A stretch of 64,000 bases of DNA, taken from positions 34,300 through 98,299 of IMG/VR virus record IMGVR_UViG_3300020165_003419; one strand, given 5' to 3'. Under the pieces are notes generated by a model that was not told the origin of the DNA, made no database searches, and saw only the letters and a program-made list of their open reading frames with translations. The position numbers and the translations under genes were made by a program. The stretch is from a virus. Numbering within the stretch: the first letter of the stretch is position 1; every line of letters starts with the position of its first letter. Shown one piece after another: positions 36,559-43,698 of this stretch.

Positions 36559-37329
36559 TCATGGACAGTGTTCTGTCTTATAAAATTTACAACCATAACC
36601 GCCAGTGCATGACAAACGATTCTTTATGTATCTTTGATTTTTAATATTATACAACGCAGTATCCAAAAGTTTAAGAGCATTTTCAGTTTTTTTATTACCA
36701 CTCGTAACTCTAAAGAATTCAACGCGGTTTTTCTTTGCTGTTCGCTTGAGTAGCGCAAAATGCGTCTCTACATCTTTTGGATCTACATTCATCTTTTGGC
36801 AAAAATAATGTTTATACAGAGTAAGCTGATATGTCACCATCGCATCCGAGCGTTTTTTTCGATCCCAGCCCCATGAACAAGTTTTCCAATCAAATATGTG
36901 GACTTTGCCATCGGGTGTTGATACTACGGCATCAATGAATCCCTTGAATTTGTATCCATCTTCTGTTTCAATATCTTCCATGAGGGGCATTTCTACCGCC
37001 ATAACTTCGTACTCTTCAAAATATTCATTCAAAGCGTCCTCAATCTCGGGGATAATGTTTTTGCCTTGCCCCATCATGTCGACAACAAGCTTCTTATTTA
37101 TTTGGAGGTCGTCATCAAGACCAGCAATGTTATTTTTAAGCTCTTGTACAAAAAAATCTTCATCTACATCTTCTTGAAGTAGTTTCTTTTCGCATACAGA
37201 GTGCATTGCGGTTCCAAAAGCAGTATATTCATTACCTTTGAATCCGTCGATCTTATCTACTCTAGTTAACTTGTGATACCAAGCGCAAAAACTCCAGTCT
37301 TTTAGCTCAGAATATGAAATATGTGGCAT
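36559..37329 (-). CDS. PD-(D/E)XK nuclease with possible Fe-S cluster (Cas4/RecB-like)
   Basis: 256 residues. SYSELKDWSFCAWYHKL at the N-terminus and FGTAMHSVCEKKL follow the RecB/Cas4 family start, with F-K-G-F-I-D-A-V-V...V-H-I-F-D-W-K-T giving the catalytic D-(x)n-D-x-K (about residue 130-150). Four Cys could bind a 4Fe-4S cluster: one near residue 15 and three at the C-terminus (S-C-T-G-G-Y-G-C then E-H-C-P), the Cas4/AddB arrangement. No CRISPR array or cas gene is near, so a DNA recombination/end-processing role is more likely. It follows a consensus promoter at 37350-37378. Confidence 0.75.
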   Translation of the reverse strand: MPHISYSELKDWSFCAWYHKLTRVDKIDGFKGNEYTAFGTAMHSVCEKKLLQEDVDEDFFVQELKNNIAGLDDDLQINKKLVVDMMGQGKNIIPEIEDALNEYFEEYEVMAVEMPLMEDIETEDGYKFKGFIDAVVSTPDGKVHIFDWKTCSWGWDRKKRSDAMVTYQLTLYKHYFCQKMNVDPKDVETHFALLKRTAKKNRVEFFRVTSGNKKTENALKLLDTALYNIKNQRYIKNRLSCTGGYGCKFYKTEHCP

Positions 37330-37349
37330 ATTTACCTCTTTAATATACT

Positions 37350-37378
37350 ATTATAACCAGTTTAGAACGCGTTGTCAA
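37350..37378 (-). promoter_or_regulatory. Consensus sigma70 promoter
   Basis: On the minus strand TTGACA (37373-37378) is followed by a 17-base spacer and TATAAT (37350-37355), a perfect match. The -35 lies in the last codons of the upstream gene and the start of the nuclease gene follows 20 bases after the -10. It should drive the nuclease and possibly the long sugar cassette with host RNA polymerase. Confidence 0.8.
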
Positions 37379-38066
37379 GGTCAGATTCTAAATTAAGTTC
37401 AAATATTTTTTTATATAAGGTCGGGCTCACTGATTTGAGAGCGCTACGATCGTCTGGACGCATGTAAAAATCTGTGAACCCTGTAGCAAAGTACTCTCTA
37501 AGGGAAGTAGGGGCATATGCGTTTATAAACATACCAACACATATTATATTAAGCTTATCATATCCAACGGTGTTCAGTAGGAAGTTGTCAAACTCCTCAC
37601 TATATTCGACGTCTGAAAAAAATGATTTAGGGATCTTGTACCCCAAAGACGAAAGTTCGTCGCGGAGTCTAATTCTTTTTTGTAAGAATTCTTTCTTAAC
37701 GGAGGAATCACTATAGATGTCAAACCCATACGCTTCTTCCGCGGCATGTGCTACTTCGTGTATTATGTCGTCGACCATATCATCAACATCGTCCTGTTGA
37801 TTTGATACATGAAGTATTGCATCTTTATAAAATGCATTTATATCTCGTTCTTCAAACTCTTTAAACCAGCCTACTACTATCATTTCAATCTCAGACAAAA
37901 GATGGTGTGGTAGCTTTGATTCAACTATTGATATTACTTTTTCAATATCTATAGAATTATTCTCTAATTTATCTTTGAAGTAAACATGGATCCCAGTAGG
38001 CGTATAAAAATCAACCTGTTGATTCATTAACTCTTTTTGTCTGTTTTCTATATAAGTTTTCAGCAT
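37362..38066 (-). CDS. Hypothetical protein with HExxH metallopeptidase-like motif
   Basis: 234 residues. A zincin-type motif IIHEVAHAAEEAYG lies near residue 97-110 (H-E-x-x-H), preceded by acidic DDVDDMVDDI. ILHVSNQQD before it and LREYFATGFTDF after it, with a distal Glu-containing helix, resemble peptidases or peptidase-like phage proteins. No family is recognised. It overlaps its upstream neighbour by 56 bases in another frame. Confidence 0.55.
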   Translation of the reverse strand: MLKTYIENRQKELMNQQVDFYTPTGIHVYFKDKLENNSIDIEKVISIVESKLPHHLLSEIEMIVVGWFKEFEERDINAFYKDAILHVSNQQDDVDDMVDDIIHEVAHAAEEAYGFDIYSDSSVKKEFLQKRIRLRDELSSLGYKIPKSFFSDVEYSEEFDNFLLNTVGYDKLNIICVGMFINAYAPTSLREYFATGFTDFYMRPDDRSALKSVSPTLYKKIFELNLESDLDNAF

Positions 38067-38310
38067 CGTCTAATCCTAATTGATAACCTCTGAGAAAATT
38101 CTCTTCGGCGAAGGCAAACACAAATTCTGGAAACTCTGCGGCCAAGACTTCTGAAATCATATGTACTGTGACTTCTTCATTGTCTAACTTGGTGCCGACA
38201 TACTCAACTAAAAAGTTTTTAAGTTCAGACTCGGTGCCCGGTTCTACTCCAAGCGCAAGCATTGGGTTTTCGTGAGCTTCAAGCTCGGTTATTACTCTTT
38301 CTTCACTCAT
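38011..38310 (-). CDS. Small acidic protein, function unknown
   Basis: 99 residues, mostly helical and acidic (VITELEAHENPM, LRGYQLGLDDAENLYRK). Its last 56 bases overlap the start of the metallopeptidase-like gene in another frame. It is the first gene after the promoter at 38331-38359, so it is probably an early gene. No similarity recognised. Confidence 0.55.
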   Translation of the reverse strand: MSEERVITELEAHENPMLALGVEPGTESELKNFLVEYVGTKLDNEEVTVHMISEVLAAEFPEFVFAFAEENFLRGYQLGLDDAENLYRKQTKRVNESTG

Positions 38311-38330
38311 AATAAGTGCTCCTTTTATTT

Positions 38331-38359
38331 AATATAACTTAGAAATAAAAATTTGTCAA
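38331..38359 (-). promoter_or_regulatory. Sigma70-type promoter
   Basis: Minus strand TTGACA (38354-38359), 17-base spacer, TATATT (38331-38336). It lies in the gap between the PIN-PhoH gene and the 99-residue protein gene and faces the latter, about 20 bases before its start codon. Confidence 0.75.
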
Positions 38360-38366
38360 TTTTTTA

Positions 38367-39698
38367 TTATAAAACTCTTGATGCGAGGGTCGCTAATTCA
38401 GACCTTTCGCCTTTTTTAAATGTCATATGACCAGAAATATGGTGCTCTTTGAACTTTTCAACTGCATGAGCTAACCCATTTGACGTTTCGTTTACATAGA
38501 CGTTGTCTATCTGCTCAACATCACCCGTGAGAATAATTTTCGTTCCTTCTCCAATACGTGTGATAATTGTTTTAATTTCGTGTTTGGTTAGGTTTTGAGC
38601 TTCATCGATTACAATAAATGCATTTGAGATTGAGCGACCGCGGATATATGTCAGGGCTTCAATTTCAATTTTTCCTTTCTCCATATACATTTCAAGCGAT
38701 GTGCGATCCCCCATCAAAAACTTAAGATTGTCTTGTATCGGCATGAGCCATGGAAGCATCTTCTCTTCCATTGTACCGGGAAGGAATCCGATATCTTTAC
38801 CTAACGGTTGTATTGGTCTAGAAACAATTAATCGCGAGTAATGATTGTTTTCTGTGTGCAATCCTATTGTCTGCTGCAACCCAGCAGCAATTGCTAGTAA
38901 AGTTTTTCCAGAACCAGCACGACCAACTAAAGAAATAATCTTAATGTCGGGATCCATTAGCATATCAATTGCAAACGCTTGCTCTTTGTTCCTTGCATCA
39001 ATTTTCCAATCCGGGAGCTTCTTATGCACTATGGTTTTTAATGGCTCATAGTGGCTCTTGAAGCGCGCTAGGGCTGATTTCTTTTCATTGGCATTGGACA
39101 CCATCATTACATATTGGTTTGGTTGTAAGCTTTGTACCGCGTCTTCTTCTCTTAGAAATATTTCTTCACCTGAATAAAACCGGTCTATAATCTCATCGTC
39201 AAACGTTTGTATAACAAACCCCGTGTATAATTCATCTGACGAGATTACAGCACGTTCTGATATATAATCTTCAGCTGCTATTCCAACAGAATCACAAATA
39301 ACACGCATATTAATATCGCGGCTAACCATAATTGTTTTTCGGGTGCCAGTTGCCTGAATAGACTTAGCTGTGGCTATTATAGTATGATCTGGGAGCCTTA
39401 TATCTAGATCTGCAGGAAATACAACATCTTTCAAGTTTGCAAAAGATACTACTTTAAGTATTCCTTTACCTTTTTGAATTCGAATCCCAGTTTCAAGAGA
39501 ACCTTTAGCTCGAAATTCATCCAGAGTTCTGATGAACTGGCGGGCATTAGCTCCTACCGAGTCTTGGCGCTTTTTGTGTCCATCAATTTCTTCCAAAACT
39601 TTTAAAGGAATGAAGATATCGTGGTTGTTGAACTTAAAAAGGACATTAGCATCAGTTAAGCATACGCTAGTGTCCAGTACATAATTTTTCTTAGGCAT
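38367..39698 (-). CDS. PIN-PhoH (PhoH2-type) protein
   Basis: 443 residues. The N-terminal about 150 residues are a PIN ribonuclease domain: NYVLDTSVCLTDANVLF gives the first catalytic Asp, IPLKVLEEIDGHK the second, and LPDHTIIATA and MVSRDINMR the remaining acidic positions. The C-terminal domain is PhoH: LVGRAGSGKTLLAIAAG (Walker A), FIVIDEAQN (Walker B) and ILTGDVEQIDN. PIN-PhoH proteins act as RNA helicase-nucleases in bacteria. Many phages carry only the PhoH half, so the two-domain form is of note. An extended -10 site precedes it. Confidence 0.85.
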   Translation of the reverse strand: MPKKNYVLDTSVCLTDANVLFKFNNHDIFIPLKVLEEIDGHKKRQDSVGANARQFIRTLDEFRAKGSLETGIRIQKGKGILKVVSFANLKDVVFPADLDIRLPDHTIIATAKSIQATGTRKTIMVSRDINMRVICDSVGIAAEDYISERAVISSDELYTGFVIQTFDDEIIDRFYSGEEIFLREEDAVQSLQPNQYVMMVSNANEKKSALARFKSHYEPLKTIVHKKLPDWKIDARNKEQAFAIDMLMDPDIKIISLVGRAGSGKTLLAIAAGLQQTIGLHTENNHYSRLIVSRPIQPLGKDIGFLPGTMEEKMLPWLMPIQDNLKFLMGDRTSLEMYMEKGKIEIEALTYIRGRSISNAFIVIDEAQNLTKHEIKTIITRIGEGTKIILTGDVEQIDNVYVNETSNGLAHAVEKFKEHHISGHMTFKKGERSELATLASRVL

Positions 39699-39726
39699 TT
39701 AATCCTCTAAATATCCACACTTAAAT

Positions 39727-39735
39727 AGTATATCA
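39727..39735 (-). promoter_or_regulatory. Extended -10 promoter, candidate
   Basis: On the minus strand TGATATACT (39727-39735) fits TGnTATAAT with one mismatch and lies about 28 bases before the PIN-PhoH start. The -35 region is not a good match, so this is only a candidate. Confidence 0.4.
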
Positions 39736-40287
39736 TAATGATTCTTTCATAAAATCTATGTGCAACCAACAACGAGGCTCATAAAGTTCAGCACCGCCGA
39801 CTGCTATTTCAGCTAAATTTTCTACTTTCTTGTGCGTGTAAAATGCGTCTGCTCCGCAGACCGTACAAACTGCTGGGCATTTTTCTATGTGTGTTGCCCA
39901 TGGAAACATAGCGGTTACCTCTTCAAAGTCTCTACCGCTTGCAGATAAATCTAAAGAAGAGACAACAATAGTTTTTCCCTGTTTGAACAAGTCAATAAGA
40001 GCCCACGAAATGCCTTTAAGCATAAACGCCTCATCTACCGCAACTACATCATATTCGTGGTGATGTCTCATATAATGCATAACTTCTGTACCAGATTCTA
40101 CTATCTTTGCCGGCATTGAGGCGCCGGAATGAGTACTTATACGGTTGTCTGAGTATCTATTATCTATCTTTGGCTTAAATGCGATGATTTTTCGTTTTTG
40201 GTATTTATATCTATCAAGCGCAGCAAACAATCTTGTGGTCTTTGAGCCAAACATTGGTCCAGTAAAAATAATAAATTTCGGATTCAT
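39733..40287 (-). CDS. tdk: Thymidine kinase
   Basis: 184 residues, the length of type II thymidine kinases. Signatures are the P-loop FTGPMFGSKTTRLF (with G-S-K where many bacterial enzymes have S-G-K), the lasso region DNRYSDNRISTHSGA, VVAVDEAFML (Walker B/catalytic Glu), SSLDLSASGRDF, and zinc-binding Cys pairs CPAVCTVCGADAFY with a later Cys. It would recycle thymidine for phage DNA synthesis. It lies just downstream of tRNA genes and upstream of PIN-PhoH. Confidence 0.9.
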   Translation of the reverse strand: MNPKFIIFTGPMFGSKTTRLFAALDRYKYQKRKIIAFKPKIDNRYSDNRISTHSGASMPAKIVESGTEVMHYMRHHHEYDVVAVDEAFMLKGISWALIDLFKQGKTIVVSSLDLSASGRDFEEVTAMFPWATHIEKCPAVCTVCGADAFYTHKKVENLAEIAVGGAELYEPRCWLHIDFMKESL

Positions 40288-40302
40288 TTTTTGTCCATAA
40301 TG

Positions 40303-40378
40303 TGGAGCCGAGAACAGGATTCGAACCTGCGACCATCTGATTACAAATCAGAAGCTCTACCAACTGAGCTATCTCGGC
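40303..40378 (-). tRNA. tRNA-Thr (anticodon TGT)
   Basis: A 76-base cloverleaf on the minus strand: acceptor GCCGAGA/TCTCGGC, D-arm GCTC AGTTGGTA GAGC, anticodon arm TCTGA TTTGTAA TCAGA, T-arm GCAGG TTCGAAT CCTGT, and an encoded 3' CCA. The anticodon TGT reads ACA/threonine. All stems are well paired. It sits between the thymidine kinase gene and the second tRNA. Confidence 0.95.
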
Positions 40379-40533
40379 GGTTCTTCTAAAGTATACTCTA
40401 AATTAGAGATTTTGTTAAGATCTATCATATTCATTCCAGCTGGCATAATACAAGAGCTTAAAAACCATAAATATACTAAAGCGCTACACAAAATCCATAG
40501 CAGTAAGTGTAACGCTATTTCACCTATGTCCAT
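40369..40533 (-). CDS. Possible small membrane peptide between the tRNAs
   Basis: A 54-residue frame from ATG 40533 to the stop at 40369, beginning MDIGEIALHLLLWIL and with one strong hydrophobic stretch followed by a polar tail. Its end overlaps the tRNA-Thr acceptor by 10 bases and there is no convincing ribosome-binding site, so it may be spurious. It is listed because it fills the 168-base gap between two tRNAs. Confidence 0.3.
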   Translation of the reverse strand: MDIGEIALHLLLWILCSALVYLWFLSSCIMPAGMNMIDLNKISNLEYTLEEPPR

Positions 40534-40545
40534 ATAATAGATAGG

Positions 40546-40638
40546 CTGGAGGGGGAGGATTCGAACCTCCAAGGTGCACTTTCGTGAATCACCACCCGAG
40601 AAACAGTCGGGCGCGTTTGCCAATTCCGCCACCCCCCA
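40546..40638 (-). tRNA. Atypical tRNA: anticodon GTT with long variable arm
   Basis: A 93-base cloverleaf on the minus strand. Acceptor TGGGGGG/CCCTCCA (one G-T pair), D-arm GCG...CGC, anticodon arm CCCGA CTGTTTC TCGGG, a variable arm of about 24 bases with its own hairpin (GGTG...CACC and inner CAC-GAAA-GTG), T-arm GGAGG TTCGAAT CCTCC, discriminator G. CCA is not encoded (CCT follows). The anticodon is GTT (Asn), and U1-A72 with G73 also match tRNA-Asn, but the long variable arm and D-loop are of the Leu/Ser class. Base 37 is T instead of the usual purine. Confidence 0.75.
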
Positions 40639-40737
40639 AAAGGGGCCGGTTTTTTGTCATGAACTAAGGAACCGGAAAACCTTCGCCTACGTGACCACCG
40701 GCGACCGCGTCCCGCTTATAAAGCGAGCAGGACAGCG
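40639..40737 (-). other. Structured intergenic segment with consecutive hairpins
   Basis: Between the 158-residue gene and the atypical tRNA lie three hairpins: 40709-40733 (8 pairs, a C-A mismatch on the plus strand becomes a G-T wobble on the minus strand, which points to a minus-strand RNA), 40683-40704 (TCGCC/GGCGA), and 40646-40675 (CCGGTT/AACCGG). A fourth small hairpin (CCCC-AAAA-GGGG) at 40634-40645 runs into the tRNA acceptor stem. This may serve in processing of the tRNA precursor, in 3'-end protection, or as a small RNA. Confidence 0.4.
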
Positions 40738-41214
40738 CTATGAATCAAATGTCAACGTTCCATTGTCAGTAGCTACCGAAACTGTCCAGCCTGACAAAAA
40801 CGGTGAGGCGGACACAATATCCGTTGCCGGTACCTGTACTTCTGCTGACAGAGTACAAAAACCTCTCTTGTGATCATATTTTTCTGTTGAATGCTCAATG
40901 TATTCTTGATCATAAAAATTTTCAGTTAAATATTCAGTAAGGTAATCTTCAAAAGTAAAGCTTCCTCGCTCATAATCGTCAAGATGACCTTCGCTACGCA
41001 GGGATTCTAGAATTTCACCAGACCAACGACTTGATACTCGTAGACCGGGTGTGGCGATAAGACTGGCGAATGAACTTACTACATCAGTATCTGACAGCGC
41101 TGTTTCTACATCTGTCTCGTTATGCACGAAGACATCAGTACCTTCGCTGTATGAAAGCGTTACTAATGCACCCTCTTCAAGATTGAGGTTTTTGATTTTT
41201 TGTGTGATTGACAT
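40738..41214 (-). CDS. Hypothetical protein, early region
   Basis: 158 residues, mixed alpha/beta and acidic (SYSEGTDVFVHNETDVETAL; LSAEVQVPATDIVSAS; DNGTLTFDS). No family recognised. It follows a double TTGACA promoter region at 41261-41296 and lies just upstream of the hairpin cluster and tRNAs, so it is probably expressed early with them. The high content of Asp, Glu and Ser suggests a soluble protein. Confidence 0.55.
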   Translation of the reverse strand: MSITQKIKNLNLEEGALVTLSYSEGTDVFVHNETDVETALSDTDVVSSFASLIATPGLRVSSRWSGEILESLRSEGHLDDYERGSFTFEDYLTEYLTENFYDQEYIEHSTEKYDHKRGFCTLSAEVQVPATDIVSASPFLSGWTVSVATDNGTLTFDS

Positions 41215-41260
41215 TTAAACTCCTTTGTTAATCCACGCAACGACGTAATATTCGCCATTG

Positions 41261-41296
41261 TTAATAATTATTAACACAGTTGGTGTCAAGTGTCAA
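41261..41296 (-). promoter_or_regulatory. Tandem sigma70-type promoter elements
   Basis: On the minus strand two TTGACA hexamers (41291-41296 and 41284-41289) are each followed at 17 bases by TAATAA (41268-41273) and TATTAA (41261-41266). The start of the 158-residue gene lies about 47 bases downstream of the second -10. Confidence 0.65.
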
Positions 41297-41311
41297 GGGT
41301 AATATCTCATT

Positions 41312-41824
41312 TTATTCCCACAGATACTCTTTCCAAAGATCGCTTATCTGACTGGTTGTTAAGGTTCTTAAAATACTAACTTTGGGCTTTTTGGGGTTGC
41401 TTATTGGGTGCATATTCGCCTCATGAGGTGTTTTACATCCTTTTCTTTGATTGCATTTTTTGCAAGAGGCTACTAAATTTGTCCACGTATTTTTGCCGCC
41501 GCGGCTTTTAGGTAGAACATGGTCTAAAGTTAACTCTTCCGTCGGGAAACTTTTGGCACAGTATTGACAATGGTTTTTGTCTCTATAAATTACATTCACT
41601 CTGCTGCAAGATACACCAGTAAACCTAAATCTTACTATTGTCTTAAGAACAATAACTGCCGGCAGTTCAAAACTACGTGAAGGAGATGAAATTCTTTTTT
41701 CATAAGTTTCCAGGGGCATAGCTTTACCTACCAAACACATAACTAATGCTTCTATAGCATCTATCACTTCAATCGGCCGATAGGTTGAATCTAACTTTAA
41801 AGCCTTCATACTATCTATTTGCAT
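41312..41824 (-). CDS. HNH endonuclease
   Basis: 170 residues. The HNH domain is in the C-terminal half: C-Q-Y-C (first zinc Cys pair), LTLDHVLPKSRGGKNTW with the catalytic His, TNLVASCKKCNQRKG with the Asn and second Cys pair. Such proteins include homing nucleases and packaging-associated nucleases. The N-terminal 70 residues (PIEVIDAIEALVMCL) are typical of bacterial and phage HNH proteins annotated simply as HNH. GAGG precedes the start codon by six to seven bases. Confidence 0.8.
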   Translation of the reverse strand: MQIDSMKALKLDSTYRPIEVIDAIEALVMCLVGKAMPLETYEKRISSPSRSFELPAVIVLKTIVRFRFTGVSCSRVNVIYRDKNHCQYCAKSFPTEELTLDHVLPKSRGGKNTWTNLVASCKKCNQRKGCKTPHEANMHPISNPKKPKVSILRTLTTSQISDLWKEYLWE

Positions 41825-41842
41825 GCATGTACCTCGCTCTAT

Positions 41843-41871
41843 ACAGTAACTATATTACTGTTAGTTGTCAA
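41843..41871 (-). promoter_or_regulatory. Sigma70-type promoter
   Basis: Minus strand TTGACA (41866-41871), 17-base spacer, TACTGT (41843-41848), located 19 bases before the HNH start codon. The -10 matches four of six consensus bases. Confidence 0.6.
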
Positions 41872-41874
41872 GTA

Positions 41875-42372
41875 CTATCTACCAGAACTTTGTGGTGTGT
41901 TGCGGTTCGGCGGGAGTTCAAAGTCTCTGCCTTTTTTAGTTAACTCGGAAGAACTTTGTAGTTTTTCTTCTCCACCAACGCCCCATAATAATTCTACACC
42001 GATTTCTTCGCATACAGCTTGTTCGGGAGTATTGGCTTTTCCTCGATCACCACCATTCGCAAAGAAGGTTGGTTTTAATCTTCGAATAGCTTCACACACG
42101 GTACCATCGGAGTCGTCCACTGAGTCCACTAAGATAACACCTTTAATAGCGTTTAAGATTTCGACGCGGCGCTCCCATTCCATAAAAACAAAACCTTTTT
42201 TACGAAACAACCAATCATCTGAGTTAGCTATTATTATTACATCTCCATATTGTGCGGCATGTCTTATCATTCGAATATGTCCAGCATGCACAGGATCAAA
42301 GCCGCCTGAGACCATTACGGTTGGGTTCGTCCCATCGTTGTTTTTCTTCCACATATCTCTATGTACAGTCAT
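41875..42372 (-). CDS. Cytidylyltransferase-like nucleotidyltransferase
   Basis: 165 residues. VMVSGGFDPVHAGHIRMIRHA near residue 20 has the G-x-F-D-x-x-H-x-G-H signature, and IIIANSDDWLFRKKG and EWERRVEIL follow the cytidylyltransferase pattern of HldE domain II/TagD. It is distinct from the HldC-like gene at 32 kb and not in the sugar cassette. Substrate unknown; possibly a sugar- or alcohol-phosphate, or a nicotinamide nucleotide. The C-terminus is a polar tail (PPNRNTPQSSGR). Confidence 0.65.
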   Translation of the reverse strand: MTVHRDMWKKNNDGTNPTVMVSGGFDPVHAGHIRMIRHAAQYGDVIIIANSDDWLFRKKGFVFMEWERRVEILNAIKGVILVDSVDDSDGTVCEAIRRLKPTFFANGGDRGKANTPEQAVCEEIGVELLWGVGGEEKLQSSSELTKKGRDFELPPNRNTPQSSGR

Positions 42373-42398
42373 TCTAAAATTCCTCCAGTTAAGTTTTT

Positions 42399-42407
42399 AT
42401 TATATCA
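42399..42407 (-). promoter_or_regulatory. Extended -10 promoter
   Basis: Minus strand TGATATAAT: a perfect TATAAT (42399-42404) preceded by TG at the extended -10 position. The -35 is weak. It lies 26 bases before the start of the nucleotidyltransferase gene, and a GGAGG site follows. Confidence 0.6.
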
Positions 42408-42431
42408 TATTAACAAGAATTGTATAGAAAT

Positions 42432-43481
42432 TTATGATCCCGTGTCACCTGTATCAGTTGGACCGGCGCCATATGGATCGTCCGGATCATAATGATATGC
42501 AATATCTACGTGATCATTTCCAGATGGGATAACATCAAAATATACAGTGTTATCTGATGCTTGGTAATGCCAATCCCAATTTAGGGCGCCGTTAATAAAC
42601 ACGCGGATAGTATCTTCGTCACTTACAACATATGTGAGTTCAATTTGTTCATATGGTTCTAATCGACTGGATGCATCTTGGACACCGGGCGCCCAATCCT
42701 CAGCGCATATATCTACTACGACACCACCAAAGTGATTCGTTGCTTCCATGTATCGGTCTCCAACATCAATCATATTTGGAGGAGTGCTACAAAGGCTGTC
42801 CGCTTGCGCGACGTTATTGATACTAGCTAAGTATGCTGATCCGCCGCGGAGAGAGTTGTACCAAACTTTAAAATCATCAATGTCTGGGAAGTGTGCATCA
42901 CTTTGTTCCTCTTCGTCAGAGACAAACACGACCAATAGGGCTGCATCAGGTCTCAGCCATGTGGCACCGTAAGGATTATTGATTATATATTCATACGCTG
43001 CGTCGAACCCTTCTTCTCGACCGCCGCGTCCCATGGCGGCGTACATGTCCATAGCGTCTGCTATATCATCCCCAGGAACAAGGGGAAACTGAGCCTCTAC
43101 TGAGGCTTTAGCTGGGTCGTTACTCATCATGGCTAATCGCCAACCGGAGTCTGGTAATGCCTCCAGCATAGCTTCAATTCCAGCCATAAGTTCCGGATCA
43201 AAACGGTTCATTGAGCCAGAAGTATCGATAATCCATAAGATATCCACACCATCAACGCTTTGAGGTTGATTAAAAGAATCTACCCAGATCTCACCGTATT
43301 CGGTTTCCCCAGGAACTTCTACTAAAATGTATACAGGGACTTCAACAATCTCTCCCGGTACATCTACATAAATTGTTTCTCCGTTGCCTTCACCATGGAG
43401 AACATAATCAACATTACTGGTACAACCAGCAATTATTGTAACGAACAGCATTACTGCTGCTTTTAGTAACTTGTGTGCCAT
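42432..43481 (-). CDS. Lipoprotein with von Willebrand factor type A domain
   Basis: 349 residues. The N-terminus (LLKAAVMLFVTIIAGC) is a type II signal peptide with lipobox I-A-G-C and Cys20. After an acidic repeat-like region (VDVPGEIVEVPVYILVEVPGE), a vWA domain starts at about residue 79: ILWIIDTSGSMNRF holds the MIDAS D-x-S-x-S, and LLVVFVSDEEEQSD the later Asp. The C-terminus GPTDTGDTGS recalls linkers in predatory and delta-type bacterial lipoproteins. A surface or periplasmic lipoprotein made by a phage suggests modification of the infected cell surface, for example against superinfection. No such role is shown. Confidence 0.8.
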   Translation of the reverse strand: MAHKLLKAAVMLFVTIIAGCTSNVDYVLHGEGNGETIYVDVPGEIVEVPVYILVEVPGETEYGEIWVDSFNQPQSVDGVDILWIIDTSGSMNRFDPELMAGIEAMLEALPDSGWRLAMMSNDPAKASVEAQFPLVPGDDIADAMDMYAAMGRGGREEGFDAAYEYIINNPYGATWLRPDAALLVVFVSDEEEQSDAHFPDIDDFKVWYNSLRGGSAYLASINNVAQADSLCSTPPNMIDVGDRYMEATNHFGGVVVDICAEDWAPGVQDASSRLEPYEQIELTYVVSDEDTIRVFINGALNWDWHYQASDNTVYFDVIPSGNDHVDIAYHYDPDDPYGAGPTDTGDTGS

Positions 43482-43486
43482 CCCTA

Positions 43487-43696
43487 TTAGTAGGTAGAGG
43501 CGGGCTCCGGAAAAAGATGATGTTCACGTACTTTTTTTTTCTTTCCGGTCTCTTCAATGTAGATATCGTAATCATAAAAGTCGTTTTTTGGGTATACCCA
43601 TAAAATAAGGGCTCGATTTTGCATTTCCTTTAATAATTCAGAATCTGAGTCTGCAAATGGTTTATAAACTACCCACTCATCAACTTCATACTTCAT
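43487..43696 (-). CDS. Small protein, unknown function
   Basis: 69 residues: VDEWVVYKPFADSDSELL, then ILWVYPKNDFYDYDIYIEET and a Lys-rich turn. The W-V-V-Y-K and strand pattern are like small SH3-type barrels, but the match is weak. It lies 5 bases upstream of the lipoprotein gene and 2 bases downstream of the NlpC/P60-like gene, so all three probably form one message. Confidence 0.5.
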   Translation of the reverse strand: MKYEVDEWVVYKPFADSDSELLKEMQNRALILWVYPKNDFYDYDIYIEETGKKKKVREHHLFPEPASTY

Positions 43697-43698
43697 CT

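Noticed and set aside
36559-37329. Possible CRISPR-Cas system because of the Cas4-like nuclease
   Set aside because: No repeat-spacer array and no other cas-like gene is visible anywhere in the window.
40634-40656. CCCC-AAAA-GGGG hairpin followed by a T-run, like a plus-strand terminator
   Set aside because: No plus-strand transcript is expected there, the T-run is separated from the stem, and the hairpin overlaps the acceptor stem of a minus-strand tRNA.
40700-40737. Anticodon-arm-like hairpin (stem CTCGC/GCGGG around TTTATAA)
   Set aside because: No matching D-arm, T-arm or acceptor stem can be formed around it, so it is not a third tRNA; an alternative 8-pair hairpin explains it better.
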